NCBI GenBank assembly: GCA_934436505.1 | Contig: CAKSAP010000001.1 | Location: 248,001 to 312,000 of the forward strand | Length of the DNA: 64,000 nucleotides | From: an uncultured Eubacteriales bacterium | GTDB taxonomy: Bacteria; Bacillota; Clostridia; Oscillospirales; Acutalibacteraceae | Direction of reading: 5' to 3' | Shown here: in pieces, positions 1 to 8,124 of the stretch | Layout of the letters: each line of letters begins with the position of its first letter | How positions within the stretch are numbered: position 1 is the first letter of the stretch | The notes under the pieces: generated by a model | What the model saw: the letters and a program-made list of their open reading frames with translations, nothing else | Databases searched by the model: none | Told to the model about the DNA's origin: nothing | Translations under genes and position numbers: made by a program

Positions 1-709
1 TATATTCCTCGAAGCCGTCGCCCTCGTTTTCCTCGACATATTCCCAAAGGCGCATTTGCCTTGCCTGACAGTATTCCGCAATTTCATTGAATTTGGTGTG
101 GCGATAAACCATACTTTTCTGTGAAATAGGCTCGTTCTCGAAAACAATATCGCCGCCGCCGACGCTGAAAACTCTTTTTGAGCTAAGTTCTTTTCCGTCT
201 TTGAAAGCGGTAAAAAGCATTGTGTTTGGGTGGGGGAGATCGTTTTGTGAAAAATCAAAGCAAACGTCGCATTTCACGGGTGCAAGCGTCTTGCGAATAA
301 CGGTGTCCGTTCCGTGCCCCTCGCCCGTCTTTGCAAGTGAGCCGTATAAAACAACCTTAAAGTAATCCGCTTGCTTATTTCTCTCTTTGATGATTTCGCA
401 CGCTCTTTCGGGGCCGATTGTGTGAGAGCTTGACGGACCTCTGCCGATTTTGTAAATATCGGTAACGGAGAGCATACCCGTAGGCTCAGGCTTAACCGTA
501 ACTGACTGCGAACGCTCGTAAAAGGTGTCCATAGGCACATTGAAAATTTCCGCAAGTCTGAAAATGTGTGATGCAGACGGCTGTGAAAGTCCGCTTTCCC
601 ATTTTGAAACGGCACGGTTGCTTATGCCGAGCTGTTGGCTCAGCATTTTTTGGGTCATTCCGTTCTTCAGACGAAGCTCTTTAATTATATTGAAATTAAA
701 CCTTTCCAA
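1..709 (-). CDS. HTH (XRE-type) domain fused to L-serine dehydratase beta-type domain (partial, C-terminus off window)
   Basis: Reading the minus strand from a TTG at 709 gives an open frame of 236 codons to the window edge. Residues about 5-62 form a Cro/CI-type helix-turn-helix (MTQKMLSQQLGISNRAVSKW). A short linker follows, and from about residue 79 the chain reads MLSVTDIYKIGRGPSSSHTI, the N-terminal signature of iron-sulfur L-serine dehydratase, later followed by YGSLAKTGEGHGTD and FSVGGG. Serine dehydratase deaminates L-serine to pyruvate and ammonia. The fusion suggests an enzyme that is also a DNA-binding regulator, or a regulator sensing serine. TTG is chosen because AGGAAAGGGG lies about 7 nt upstream; an internal ATG at codon 18 would split the HTH. 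The catalytic alpha region with cluster cysteines lies outside the window. Confidence 0.8.
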   Translation of the reverse strand, partial: MERFNFNIIKELRLKNGMTQKMLSQQLGISNRAVSKWESGLSQPSASHIFRLAEIFNVPMDTFYERSQSVTVKPEPTGMLSVTDIYKIGRGPSSSHTIGPERACEIIKERNKQADYFKVVLYGSLAKTGEGHGTDTVIRKTLAPVKCDVCFDFSQNDLPHPNTMLFTAFKDGKELSSKRVFSVGGGDIVFENEPISQKSMVYRHTKFNEIAEYCQARQMRLWEYVEENEGDGFEEY

Positions 710-732
710 AATATCAACCCCTTTCCTACTAT

Positions 733-746
733 ATTACCACAGTAAT
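733..746. promoter_or_regulatory. Perfect palindrome ATTAC-N4-GTAAT upstream of the HTH/serine dehydratase gene
   Basis: A perfect dyad (ATTAC, 4-nt spacer, GTAAT) sits about 25 nt upstream of the TTG start. Its size and position fit a Cro/CI-type operator, possibly for autoregulation by the fused HTH. This is inferred from symmetry and position only. Confidence 0.35.
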
Positions 747-769
747 CGTCAACTATAAAGTAAAAAAGC

Positions 770-816
770 AAAAAAAATCCGCACAGAGTCAACTTTTGGT
801 TGATTTTGTACGGATT
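770..816 (-). terminator. Intrinsic terminator after ptsI
   Basis: On the minus strand AATCCGTACA pairs with TGTGCGGATT (one G-U), with an inner TCAAC/GTTGA stem, followed by a run of eight T. It ends the fru-pts operon. Confidence 0.8.
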
Positions 817-857
817 GTACATATGATTATCTGAAATAAAAGCCGTGCTTTTTGATT

Positions 858-2471
858 TTATTCACATTCGCATATGATTTTTCTTGTGTGCAAAATTGAG
901 GAGGGTGTTACCGAGAATTCGTCAAGTCCCCATTCGCAAAGCTTTTGAATAAGACGTGTGTCGGCTGCCGCTTCTCCGCACATTCCGACGGGTATGCCTG
1001 CTTTTTTGGCATTTTTGATTGTCATTTCGATAAGGCGAAGCACCGCAGGCTGAGTCGGGTCATACAGCTCGGAAACAGCCGCATTCCCTCTGTCAACAGC
1101 CATAGTATAGCCGGTAAGGTCGTTTGTTCCTATGGAGAAAAACGCAACCTCTTTTGCAAGTAAATCCGAAATTATCGCCGCCGACGGAGTTTCAATCATA
1201 ACGCCTACGGGGATGTCGGCAAATCTGAGCCCGTCGTCCTTGAGCTCGTTTTTGCACTCTTCAATAAGTGCTTTTGTCCTGCGAACTTCGTCGAGTGTTG
1301 TTACAAGCGGAAGCATAACCTTTATATCTCCGAAAACTGCGGCACGGAGAATTGCACGAAGCTGGGTTTTGAAAATTTTCGGATTGTCAAGACAGTATCT
1401 TACCGCACGGTGTCCGAGGAACGGGTTGTCCTCTTTTTCGATTTTAAGGTAATCTATCGCCTTGTCTCCGCCGATGTCGAGCGTGCGGATTATAACCTCC
1501 TTGCCGTCCATTGTCTTTGCGACGGTCGAATAAGCTTCATACTGCTCCTGCTCGGTCGGGAGGGAGCTTCTGTCCATAAACAGAAATTCAGTTCTGAAAA
1601 GTCCGATACCCTCGCCGCCGTTTTGCAGTACGTTTTGTGCGTCCTCCGCCTTGCCGATATTTCCGTAAACACGCTTTTTGACGCCCGATTTTGTAACGGT
1701 TTCCTTTGAGAAGTATTCGTTGAGGCTTTCCTTTTCCTTGAGATATGCCGCTTGCTTATCCCTGTATATTTTAAGCTCCGCTTCCGTGGGGTCGGTAAAG
1801 ACCTTGCCCTTGAAGCCATCGGCAATAAGCATTTCGCCGTCTGAAATTTTTTCAACCGCATTGACAACCGATAAAACTGCGGGGATACCCATTGCACGGG
1901 CGAGGATTGCGCTGTGGCTCGTAACGCCGCCGACCTCTGTGATAATTGCGGAAACGTTTTCCTTGTTTATCTGCGAGGTCATAGACGGAGTAAAGTCCTT
2001 CGCAATGAGCACAGAGCCCTTAGGCACAGATGAAATATCCACGCTTTTTACACCCAAAAGAATACGCAACAGGCTGTCTCGTATGTCCTTTACGTCCGAG
2101 GCACGCTGACGGGTCAGTTCGTCGTCAACACCCGAAAACATATCAATAAACATTGTGCATACGCTGTCTGCCGCCGCTTCGGCAACAGAGCCGTTGTCGA
2201 TTGCCTCTTCCATCTGCGAGAGCATAAACGGATCCTCAAGCATAACAAGATGCCCTTCGAGTATCTCCGCCTCTTTTTCGCCTGCGTTCTTTTTAAGCTC
2301 CGCAGCAAGCGCTTTAGTCTCATCGGAAAAGTCGGCAACTGCCGAGCGCAGACGCTTTTTCTGATGCTCCGAATCGGTAAATTTTACAAAGGAGTAATCG
2401 AGGTTTATATCCCTTATAACAACAGCCTTACCTATTCCGAAGCCTTGTGATGCGCCGATTCCTTTAAGCAT
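858..2471 (-). CDS. ptsI: Phosphoenolpyruvate-protein phosphotransferase (PTS Enzyme I)
   Basis: Enzyme I takes phosphate from PEP onto its active-site histidine and passes it to HPr in the cytoplasm. The active-site segment GGVTSHSAILARAMGIPAV is present (His about 186), as are the PEP-binding stretches (GIGLFRTEFLFMDR, RTLDIGGDK) and the C-terminal GMCGEAA with its conserved Cys. The 537 residues are a little short of the usual 570. The frame opens 3 codons earlier, but that ATG overlaps the ribosome site AAAGGA. The ATG at 2471 lies 8 nt from it and gives the normal MLKGIGAS start. It is last in the operon, 32 bp after ptsH. Confidence 0.95.
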   Translation of the reverse strand: MLKGIGASQGFGIGKAVVIRDINLDYSFVKFTDSEHQKKRLRSAVADFSDETKALAAELKKNAGEKEAEILEGHLVMLEDPFMLSQMEEAIDNGSVAEAAADSVCTMFIDMFSGVDDELTRQRASDVKDIRDSLLRILLGVKSVDISSVPKGSVLIAKDFTPSMTSQINKENVSAIITEVGGVTSHSAILARAMGIPAVLSVVNAVEKISDGEMLIADGFKGKVFTDPTEAELKIYRDKQAAYLKEKESLNEYFSKETVTKSGVKKRVYGNIGKAEDAQNVLQNGGEGIGLFRTEFLFMDRSSLPTEQEQYEAYSTVAKTMDGKEVIIRTLDIGGDKAIDYLKIEKEDNPFLGHRAVRYCLDNPKIFKTQLRAILRAAVFGDIKVMLPLVTTLDEVRRTKALIEECKNELKDDGLRFADIPVGVMIETPSAAIISDLLAKEVAFFSIGTNDLTGYTMAVDRGNAAVSELYDPTQPAVLRLIEMTIKNAKKAGIPVGMCGEAAADTRLIQKLCEWGLDEFSVTPSSILHTRKIICECE

Positions 2472-2503
2472 AAAACCCATCCTTTCTTTTTGCCGCAGCG
2501 ATA

Positions 2504-2770
2504 TTATTCTTCGCCGAAGCCCGAGGTGATAAGCTCTTCGGCCTTTTTGAGCATTTCGTTTTCATCTGCTCCGTTGCATTCTACGGTAATTTCGCTTCCG
2601 CATTTTATACAGCCTGCCATTATGTTCATAATGCTCTTGCCGTTGATTTTTTTGCCGCCGAAAACAATGTTAACGTCCGAAGAAAATTTCGACATTTCCG
2701 TTACAAAGGTGTTTGCCGGACGCATATGAAGTCCCATTTTATTAGTAATTGTAAAGGTTTTCTGTATCAT
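2504..2770 (-). CDS. ptsH: Phosphocarrier protein HPr
   Basis: An 88-residue HPr. His15 lies in GLHMRPA (Met replaces the more usual Ala after His) and accepts phosphate from Enzyme I. Ser46 lies in GKSIMNIM, the regulatory site used by HPr kinase in Firmicutes, so both the transport and catabolite-control functions look intact. AAGGAG lies upstream of the ATG. It sits between fruA and ptsI; a strong hairpin separates it from fruA. Placement inside a fructose operon raises the question whether it is the general HPr or a fructose-specific copy. Ser46 favours a general role. Confidence 0.95.
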   Translation of the reverse strand: MIQKTFTITNKMGLHMRPANTFVTEMSKFSSDVNIVFGGKKINGKSIMNIMAGCIKCGSEITVECNGADENEMLKKAEELITSGFGEE

Positions 2771-2795
2771 GGTAATTCTCCTTGTTTTTATGCTT

Positions 2796-2820
2796 GCCGA
2801 GAGTCTGTCTGACTCTCGGC
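2796..2820 (-). other. Intercistronic hairpin between fruA and ptsH
   Basis: A perfect 10-bp stem (GCCGAGAGTC/GACTCTCGGC) with a 5-nt loop lies between the fruA stop and the ptsH ribosome site. No T-run follows on the minus strand, so it is more likely an RNA-processing or mRNA-stability element than a full terminator. Confidence 0.6.
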
Positions 2821-2830
2821 ATTATTTTAT

Positions 2831-4780
2831 TCAGTTATTTACAGCTTCTGTGCGGTTCTTTTTGAGAAGTCCGAGCATCAGTGCTCCGACTACCGAGCCT
2901 GCGATAAGAGCTACAATGTAGAGAAGCGGATGGTCGCAAACTATGAATGTGAAAATTCCGCCGTGAGGAGCAGGGCAGGTAACGTTGAACAGTGATGTAA
3001 GAGCGCCTGCAACAGCCGAGCCTACCAAGCATGAGGGGATAACTCTCAACGGGTCGGAAGCAGCGTAGGGGATAGCGCCTTCCGTAATGAAGCAGAGACC
3101 CATAAGATAGTTAACGGGACCTGATTTAATTTCTTCCGCTGTCCATTTTTTCTTGTTGAAGGTTGTTGAAAGTGCGATTGCAATCGGGGGAACCATACCG
3201 CCAATCATAACAGCCGCCATAATCCAAGTGTTGCCGTCAGCTATTGCCGCCGTGCCGAAGACATAAGCTGCCTTGTTGAACGGGCCGCCCATATCTGTTG
3301 CCATCATTGCCGCAAGTACGATTGAAAGGAGTATTCTGCTTGTGTCGCCGAGCGAGGAGAGGAATGCGGAAAGAGCTGAGTTAATAACACCGATTACGGG
3401 ATTTATAAGGCACATGAGCAAGCCCATAATAAGAGTGCCTAAAAGGGGATAGATAAATACGGGTTTAATTCCGTCCATTGATTTCGGAAGCCATGAAAAC
3501 GCCTTTTTCAGGAGATTCACTATAATACCTGCAAGGAAGCCTGCGAGCAGAGCACCGAGGAAGCCAGATACCGCTTTGTCATCTCCGACAAGACCTTGAT
3601 TTTCAATAAGTGAGCTGAACGTGTAGCCGCTTGATGCAAACACACCGCCGATCATACCGGGTAAAAGACCGGGTCTGTCCGCAATGGAGGAGGCGATATA
3701 AGCCGAAAGGATGGGGAGCATAAGTGCAAATGCCGCTTTACCTATCCAAAATACGACTGCCGCAACGGGACTTGTGAAGCCGAAGGTGCCGCCGACATCC
3801 GCATTGCCTGCAAGGGTGTCGAACAGGAAGCCGAGAGCAATGAGAACGCCGCCGCCGACAACGAACGGAAGCATATGCGAAACGCCGTTCATAAGGTGCT
3901 TGTAAAGCTTGTGCCAGCCGCTTTCCTTTTCGTCGTCATCCACAGTCTGCTTTTCGCTTTCGTCTGCGTGATATACAGAAGCTTTACCGTCAACGATTTT
4001 TTTGATAAGCTCCTCGGGCTTGTTTATTCCGTTTGAAACCGAGGTCTTAACAACGGGCTTGCCGTCAAAACGAGCCATTTCGACATTCTTGTCTGCGGCA
4101 ATGATAATTCCGTCACATTCTGCGATTTCTTTTTTTGTGAGTACATTCTTAGCGCCGCCCGAGCCGTTTGTTTCGGCTTTAAGCGGATAACCTAATTTTT
4201 CGCCTGCCTTTTCAAGAGCCTCTGCCGCCATATAGGTATGAGCAATGCCTGTCGGACAAGCTGTAACGGCAAGTATTCTGTAACCCTCGGGCTTAGCTTC
4301 CGGTTTTGCCGCTTCTTCGGGATATTTCTCCGCTTCCTTTTTGTCGATTATGTCTAAAAATTCGTCCGCCGTTTTAGCGTTGCGGAGAGCCGTGCAAAAT
4401 TCAGGCTCCATAAGCATTACCATAAGGCGAGAGAGAATTTCAAGGTGCAAATCGCCGTCAAGGGGAGCAGCTATCATAAACAAAATGTCTGAGGGTTTTG
4501 AATCAGGTGCGCCGTAATCGACGCCGTTCGGAACGGTTATTGCCGAAAGTCCGGGGGTTTTTACGCTGTCTGATTTTGCGTGCGGAACGGCAATTCCCTC
4601 GCCGATAGCCGTTGAGCCCTGAGCCTCTCTTGCAAGGATAGCCTCCTTGTATGCTGTGCTGTCTGCAAGATTTCCTGCTTTTTCGTGCAGGGAAATCAGC
4701 TTGTCAATTGCCTCTTGCTTACTGTCGAGAGAAACATTGAGAGCAATCGCATCCTTTTTTAACAAGTCAATGATTTTCAT
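2831..4780 (-). CDS. fruA: PTS fructose transporter subunit IIABC
   Basis: A membrane permease that imports fructose and phosphorylates it to fructose-1-phosphate. The 649 residues run IIA, IIB, IIC. IIA (1-145) has its phospho-His in AVPHAKS (His67). IIB (about 168-265) has the phospho-Cys in AVTACPTGIAHTYMAAEAL (Cys175). A Lys/Glu-rich linker leads to IIC from about residue 300, with many hydrophobic helices and the GGVFASSGYTFSS and PHGGIFTF stretches. It follows fruK by 12 bp and feeds FruK directly. The fructose assignment rests on IIABC order and the fruK/fruR neighbours. Confidence 0.95.
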   Translation of the reverse strand: MKIIDLLKKDAIALNVSLDSKQEAIDKLISLHEKAGNLADSTAYKEAILAREAQGSTAIGEGIAVPHAKSDSVKTPGLSAITVPNGVDYGAPDSKPSDILFMIAAPLDGDLHLEILSRLMVMLMEPEFCTALRNAKTADEFLDIIDKKEAEKYPEEAAKPEAKPEGYRILAVTACPTGIAHTYMAAEALEKAGEKLGYPLKAETNGSGGAKNVLTKKEIAECDGIIIAADKNVEMARFDGKPVVKTSVSNGINKPEELIKKIVDGKASVYHADESEKQTVDDDEKESGWHKLYKHLMNGVSHMLPFVVGGGVLIALGFLFDTLAGNADVGGTFGFTSPVAAVVFWIGKAAFALMLPILSAYIASSIADRPGLLPGMIGGVFASSGYTFSSLIENQGLVGDDKAVSGFLGALLAGFLAGIIVNLLKKAFSWLPKSMDGIKPVFIYPLLGTLIMGLLMCLINPVIGVINSALSAFLSSLGDTSRILLSIVLAAMMATDMGGPFNKAAYVFGTAAIADGNTWIMAAVMIGGMVPPIAIALSTTFNKKKWTAEEIKSGPVNYLMGLCFITEGAIPYAASDPLRVIPSCLVGSAVAGALTSLFNVTCPAPHGGIFTFIVCDHPLLYIVALIAGSVVGALMLGLLKKNRTEAVNN

Positions 4781-4792
4781 AAGAATTCCTCC

Positions 4793-5701
4793 TTATTTAT
4801 ATTCTGCGTTAAAGACGCATTCAATTTCTTCACGTGTTGCAAGCTTTTCCGAAAAAGCCGTTGCGTTACCGCAAGCCGAGCCGAGCCTTAAAGCGTAGGA
4901 GTAGTCGGCGGTCTTGATATATCCTGCGGTAAAGCCAGCCACCATACTGTCTCCGCAACCGACGGAATTAACAAGCTTACCCTTTGCGTTGCCTATCTTG
5001 TGAACATTCCCGTTTTCGTCCGTGAGCATTGCGCCGTCCTTTGCCATTGAAACAAGTACGTTTTTAGCACCCATTTCCTGAAGCTTTTTCGAATATTTCA
5101 CAATGTCCTCATCACTCTTTATTTCGACCGAAAACAGGTCTCCGAGCTCGTGATGATTCGGCTTTATCAAAAACGGCTTGTATTTGAGTACGTTTTTGAG
5201 CAAATCGCCCGTTGCGTCAACTACGCAGTTCACTTTTCTGTCGCTGACTCTCTCAAGCATTTGTTCGTAAATGTCGTCGGGGAGAGTTTTCGGGATAGAG
5301 CCTGCAAGGATGAGATAATCCCCGTCCCTTATGCCGTCAAGCTTTTTGAGGAAGCTCTGCATATCCTCTTGTGTAATTTCTGGGCCGCAGGCGTTGAGGT
5401 CAATTTCCTTGTCGGCTTTGATTTTGACGTTTATTCTTGTATCGCCGCTTTTAAGGTAATTAAAATCGCAGCTGATACCGTCTGACTTTAGCATTTCTTC
5501 AAGCTTTTTCCCCGTAAATCCGCCGAGAAAGCCGAGTGCTGTGTTGGGAATGTCGAGCTGTGTGAGAATGACGGAAACGTTGATACCCTTGCCGCCGTAA
5601 TAAATCTCTTCGCCGTCCGTGCGGTTTATGTCGTCGGTTCGAAGATTTTTAAGCTTCATCACATAGTCGAGAGCCGGATTGAGAGTTACGGTGTAAACCA
5701 T
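4793..5701 (-). CDS. fruK: 1-phosphofructokinase
   Basis: A PfkB-family sugar kinase converting fructose-1-phosphate to fructose-1,6-bisphosphate. It begins MVYTVTLNPALDYVMKL, the canonical FruK/LacC start. GGKGINVS is the N-terminal PfkB signature and GCGDSMVAGF near residue 250 carries the catalytic Asp. Its 302 residues are normal length. The start codon overlaps the fruR stop by one base (TAATG), so it is translationally coupled to the regulator. It acts directly downstream of the FruA transporter. Confidence 0.95.
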   Translation of the reverse strand: MVYTVTLNPALDYVMKLKNLRTDDINRTDGEEIYYGGKGINVSVILTQLDIPNTALGFLGGFTGKKLEEMLKSDGISCDFNYLKSGDTRINVKIKADKEIDLNACGPEITQEDMQSFLKKLDGIRDGDYLILAGSIPKTLPDDIYEQMLERVSDRKVNCVVDATGDLLKNVLKYKPFLIKPNHHELGDLFSVEIKSDEDIVKYSKKLQEMGAKNVLVSMAKDGAMLTDENGNVHKIGNAKGKLVNSVGCGDSMVAGFTAGYIKTADYSYALRLGSACGNATAFSEKLATREEIECVFNAEYK

Positions 5702-6450
5702 TATGCAGTCACCTCTTTCACTACCGTTTTCGCTTTAAGCTGTTCGTCGTCGCATTTGTCGCAAACTATGCAAGCCGCCGCAATCGGCGAGAATGATACA
5801 GCCGAGACTTTGCCGAATTTTGTGTGGTCGCAAAGCACATAGGTTACAAAGCTTCGTTCCATTGCAACCGCCTTGAGCATTGCCTCTTCGGTGTCGGGGG
5901 TCGTAAAGCCCTGTTTTTCGCTGACACCGTTTGTTCCGATAAACGCTTTTGAAAAATTATATTTTTGAAGATTTGAAGCGGCCACTAAACCTATGATTGC
6001 CTCGGTTGTGCTTTTTAATTCGCCGCCGATAACAAAAACCTTGCAGCCCTTGGCTGTCAGCTCCTTTGCGTGGGCAATTCCGTTGGTCACATAGGTCGCC
6101 TTGTAAGCGGTTATATATTTCGTCATAAGAAAGGTGGTCGTGCCTGCGTCGATGAAAACAAAATCGTCGTCGTTTATCTGCGAAGCGGCATATTTTGCGA
6201 TTTCTTCCTTTTCATTTATGTTCAGCAGCGATTTTTCATTGAAATCCTCCTCGTTGTGGAGAAATTCCTGACCGAGAGCAGTTGCTCCGCCGTGAACCTT
6301 GTTTATTTTTCCGAGCTGGGAAAGAGCCAAAAGGTCACGCCTTATCGTAGACTCACTTGTTTCGAATTTTTCGGCGAGACCTGAAACGGTAACCGAGCCG
6401 TTTTGCCGCAGAATTTCAAGTATCTGCGTTCTCCTGTCGGTTGTAAGCAT
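5701..6450 (-). CDS. fruR: DeoR-family transcriptional repressor of the fructose operon
   Basis: A 249-residue DeoR-type regulator. The N-terminal helix-turn-helix (MLTTDRRTQILEILRQNGSV, then SESTIRRDLLALSQLGKI) is followed by the sugar-phosphate sensor fold with FIDAGTTTFLMTKYI and IGTNGVS. Such regulators of fru operons usually respond to fructose-1-phosphate. Two starts compete: a GTG at 6456 touches the ribosome site GGAGGT, while the ATG at 6450 is 6 nt from it and is preferred. It is first in the operon and probably autoregulates; direct and inverted GTGTGCAAA motifs lie upstream. Confidence 0.9.
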   Translation of the reverse strand: MLTTDRRTQILEILRQNGSVTVSGLAEKFETSESTIRRDLLALSQLGKINKVHGGATALGQEFLHNEEDFNEKSLLNINEKEEIAKYAASQINDDDFVFIDAGTTTFLMTKYITAYKATYVTNGIAHAKELTAKGCKVFVIGGELKSTTEAIIGLVAASNLQKYNFSKAFIGTNGVSEKQGFTTPDTEEAMLKAVAMERSFVTYVLCDHTKFGKVSAVSFSPIAAACIVCDKCDDEQLKAKTVVKEVTA

Positions 6451-6484
6451 ATTCACACCTCCGATATCTCTCTTTTATGCCTTA

Positions 6485-6513
6485 ATTATACAAAAACGCT
6501 CAAATACCGTCAA
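6485..6513 (-). promoter_or_regulatory. Sigma-A promoter of the fruRKA-ptsHI operon
   Basis: Minus-strand TTGACG, 17-nt spacer, TATAAT (a perfect -10), about 35 nt upstream of the fruR start. Confidence 0.8.
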
Positions 6514-6515
6514 TA

Positions 6516-6610
6516 GTGTGCAAATAAAATCGGCGATTATACTTATAACTTGCCCTTTTTATTGTTAAATATGCAATAATATCAAACTGCAAATGCTCAC
6601 TTTTGCACAC
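6516..6610. promoter_or_regulatory. Candidate FruR operator motifs (GTGTGCAAA repeats)
   Basis: GTGTGCAAA occurs at 6516-6524 directly upstream of the -35 box, and in the opposite orientation at 6602-6610. TGCAAA and TTTGCA also face each other at 6588-6607. The paired arrangement beside the fru promoter suggests DeoR-type operator sites, with possible looping. Confidence 0.45.
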
Positions 6611-6661
6611 TTTGATTTTTTCAATCATAAAAATACGCATGAAAATATACGATGAAACAAA

Positions 6662-6702
6662 TAAAAATCCACCGTTTAATTCAAAATCAAACGATGGATT
6701 AG
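6662..6702 (-). terminator. Intrinsic terminator of the sigma-factor operon
   Basis: Minus-strand AATCCATCGTTT and AAACGGTGGATT form a 12-bp stem (one G-U) followed by TTTTTATTTG, downstream of the membrane protein gene and upstream of the fru promoter. Confidence 0.75.
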
Positions 6703-6712
6703 AATGGAAAAT

Positions 6713-6734
6713 GCCTTATTAACACTCAGCCTAA
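6713..6734. repeat. Single copy of the CCTTATNAACACTCAGCC repeat end
   Basis: Twenty-one of 22 bases match the right inverted repeat at 17334-17355. No inverted partner is seen nearby, so it may be a remnant or a solo end of the same element. Confidence 0.45.
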
Positions 6735-6747
6735 GAAGAAGGGGAAT

Positions 6748-7338
6748 TTATTTATTTGCCGAATTGACAATTCTTTTTATTTGTAACAGCAACGATACCA
6801 AACCGAGAGAAACGGTAAACAAGCCGAGAACGGTAAAAAAGTCGTGCCATACGAACATTTCCTGCGTTGTCGAAGCGTTGTTGTCATAAATGTCAGGATA
6901 TATCAAGTAATTGAAATATCCGTAAAGAAAAATACCTAAAAGGCAGTGAGTGGCGGAATAAATAAACCTATTCAACGCCGTAAAAGCATTGTCGGATTTT
7001 ATAATCGAACGGATAATCAGAACAATACAGATTATATCCGCAAGTATTCCTAAGACTGCAAACGGAATGTTCTGCGTGGCTTCGTTGCCGCAATAAGAGG
7101 ACAGAAATTCGCCTGTTCGGGAAAGTAAGTGCGTCAAAAGAGACGTTCCGAATATAAGTGCAAATATAATAGTTACAACGATTTGCGTTATCCTTGTCCG
7201 TTTGGACTTTAGCTCTATAAATGCCGAAACGGTAAAGACAAGTCCTGCTGCCATAAGAAAAATACTGTAATCGCATGCAACGCCGAGGACGGCAAACACA
7301 AGCCCGACAGCCGCAAAGACGGTGTTTAAGTAGCGCAT
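6748..7338 (-). CDS. Hypothetical integral membrane protein in a sigma-factor operon
   Basis: A 196-residue protein with about six hydrophobic segments from near the N-terminus (LNTVFAAVGLVFAVLGVACDYS) to the end, and a short basic cytoplasmic stretch (ELKSKRTR). I do not recognise the family. GGAGATATT precedes the ATG. It is 27 bp downstream of the anti-sigma-like gene and likely cotranscribed, so it may be part of the sigma response or its stress sensor, but nothing in the sequence shows an activity. Confidence 0.75.
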   Translation of the reverse strand: MRYLNTVFAAVGLVFAVLGVACDYSIFLMAAGLVFTVSAFIELKSKRTRITQIVVTIIFALIFGTSLLTHLLSRTGEFLSSYCGNEATQNIPFAVLGILADIICIVLIIRSIIKSDNAFTALNRFIYSATHCLLGIFLYGYFNYLIYPDIYDNNASTTQEMFVWHDFFTVLGLFTVSLGLVSLLLQIKRIVNSANK

Positions 7339-7365
7339 AATATCTCCTTTTAATTATAAATACTG

Positions 7366-8124
7366 TTATTCCATTTCTTCTGCAATTTTCATAAGCTCTG
7401 CTTTCGTTATCGACAACGGGGCTTGAATTTCATATATATAACCTTTTTTATCCCAAAGCAGAACCTGTGATGGATTTGTATATTCAATGCCGACTTTATC
7501 GGAATATACATAGTTGACCCCGTTGTCCGCAAAGCGTTCTACATCTGTGTCTATATTGTTGATTTTAACAGGAATTGTCGATCGTTCGGAGTTTTTTGAA
7601 ACGTAGATTATCTCGTTATTTTCGTTGCCGAACACAGCATAACAGAGGTAACACGGATCGACACCGATTTTCACATATTCTTCTCTTTGCTGAGTATAAC
7701 CTTCAGGTATATAGCCGTACGAGAAGCTGTCAACATAGCTGTATTCTCCGTCGCTTAGACTGAAATAGGCTTGGCGTGGGATAAAATATCCGTCCGAGGT
7801 TATTCCGCTTTTTTCAAGAGTGTTTGAATATATTGACGAGGTATCGCCGAAAATTATTGAGCCGTCAATACAGTTAAGCTCTTTTGATCTCATTGTCTGC
7901 TCTTGGTTTGAAAATGCCGTAATGCTTAAAATAAGAGTCAGTATACACGCTGCGAGCAAAGAAATTTTGATATAATTTGCTTTTGTCGCAAAGGTGCTTT
8001 TGCCGTCTGCTATCAGTTCAATTTTTTCTTTGTGCTTTTTTGAATAAACGGGAGGCTCTGTCAACTTGATACTGTTCACTTGATTTTCGCAAGCGGTCAA
8101 ACATGCTTTTTCAAAGTTATTCAT
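7366..8124 (-). CDS. Probable anti-sigma factor, single-pass membrane protein
   Basis: The 252 residues have a soluble N-terminal part of about 50 residues (MNNFEKACLTACENQ...), one transmembrane helix (about 52-70, IKISLLAACILTLILSITAF) and an extracellular domain of about 175 residues containing FSYGYIPEGYT and a segment resembling DUF4367-type sensor domains. The gene overlaps the sigma gene upstream by 8 nt, the usual arrangement for an anti-sigma partner. No clear zinc anti-sigma HxxxCxxC motif is present. The anti-sigma call comes from topology and context rather than a recognised binding motif. Confidence 0.65.
   Translation of the reverse strand: MNNFEKACLTACENQVNSIKLTEPPVYSKKHKEKIELIADGKSTFATKANYIKISLLAACILTLILSITAFSNQEQTMRSKELNCIDGSIIFGDTSSIYSNTLEKSGITSDGYFIPRQAYFSLSDGEYSYVDSFSYGYIPEGYTQQREEYVKIGVDPCYLCYAVFGNENNEIIYVSKNSERSTIPVKINNIDTDVERFADNGVNYVYSDKVGIEYTNPSQVLLWDKKGYIYEIQAPLSITKAELMKIAEEME

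Noticed and set aside
6704..6889. 61-codon plus frame crossing a repeat end and the 3' end of the membrane gene
   Set aside because: No ribosome site; overlaps a better-supported gene.
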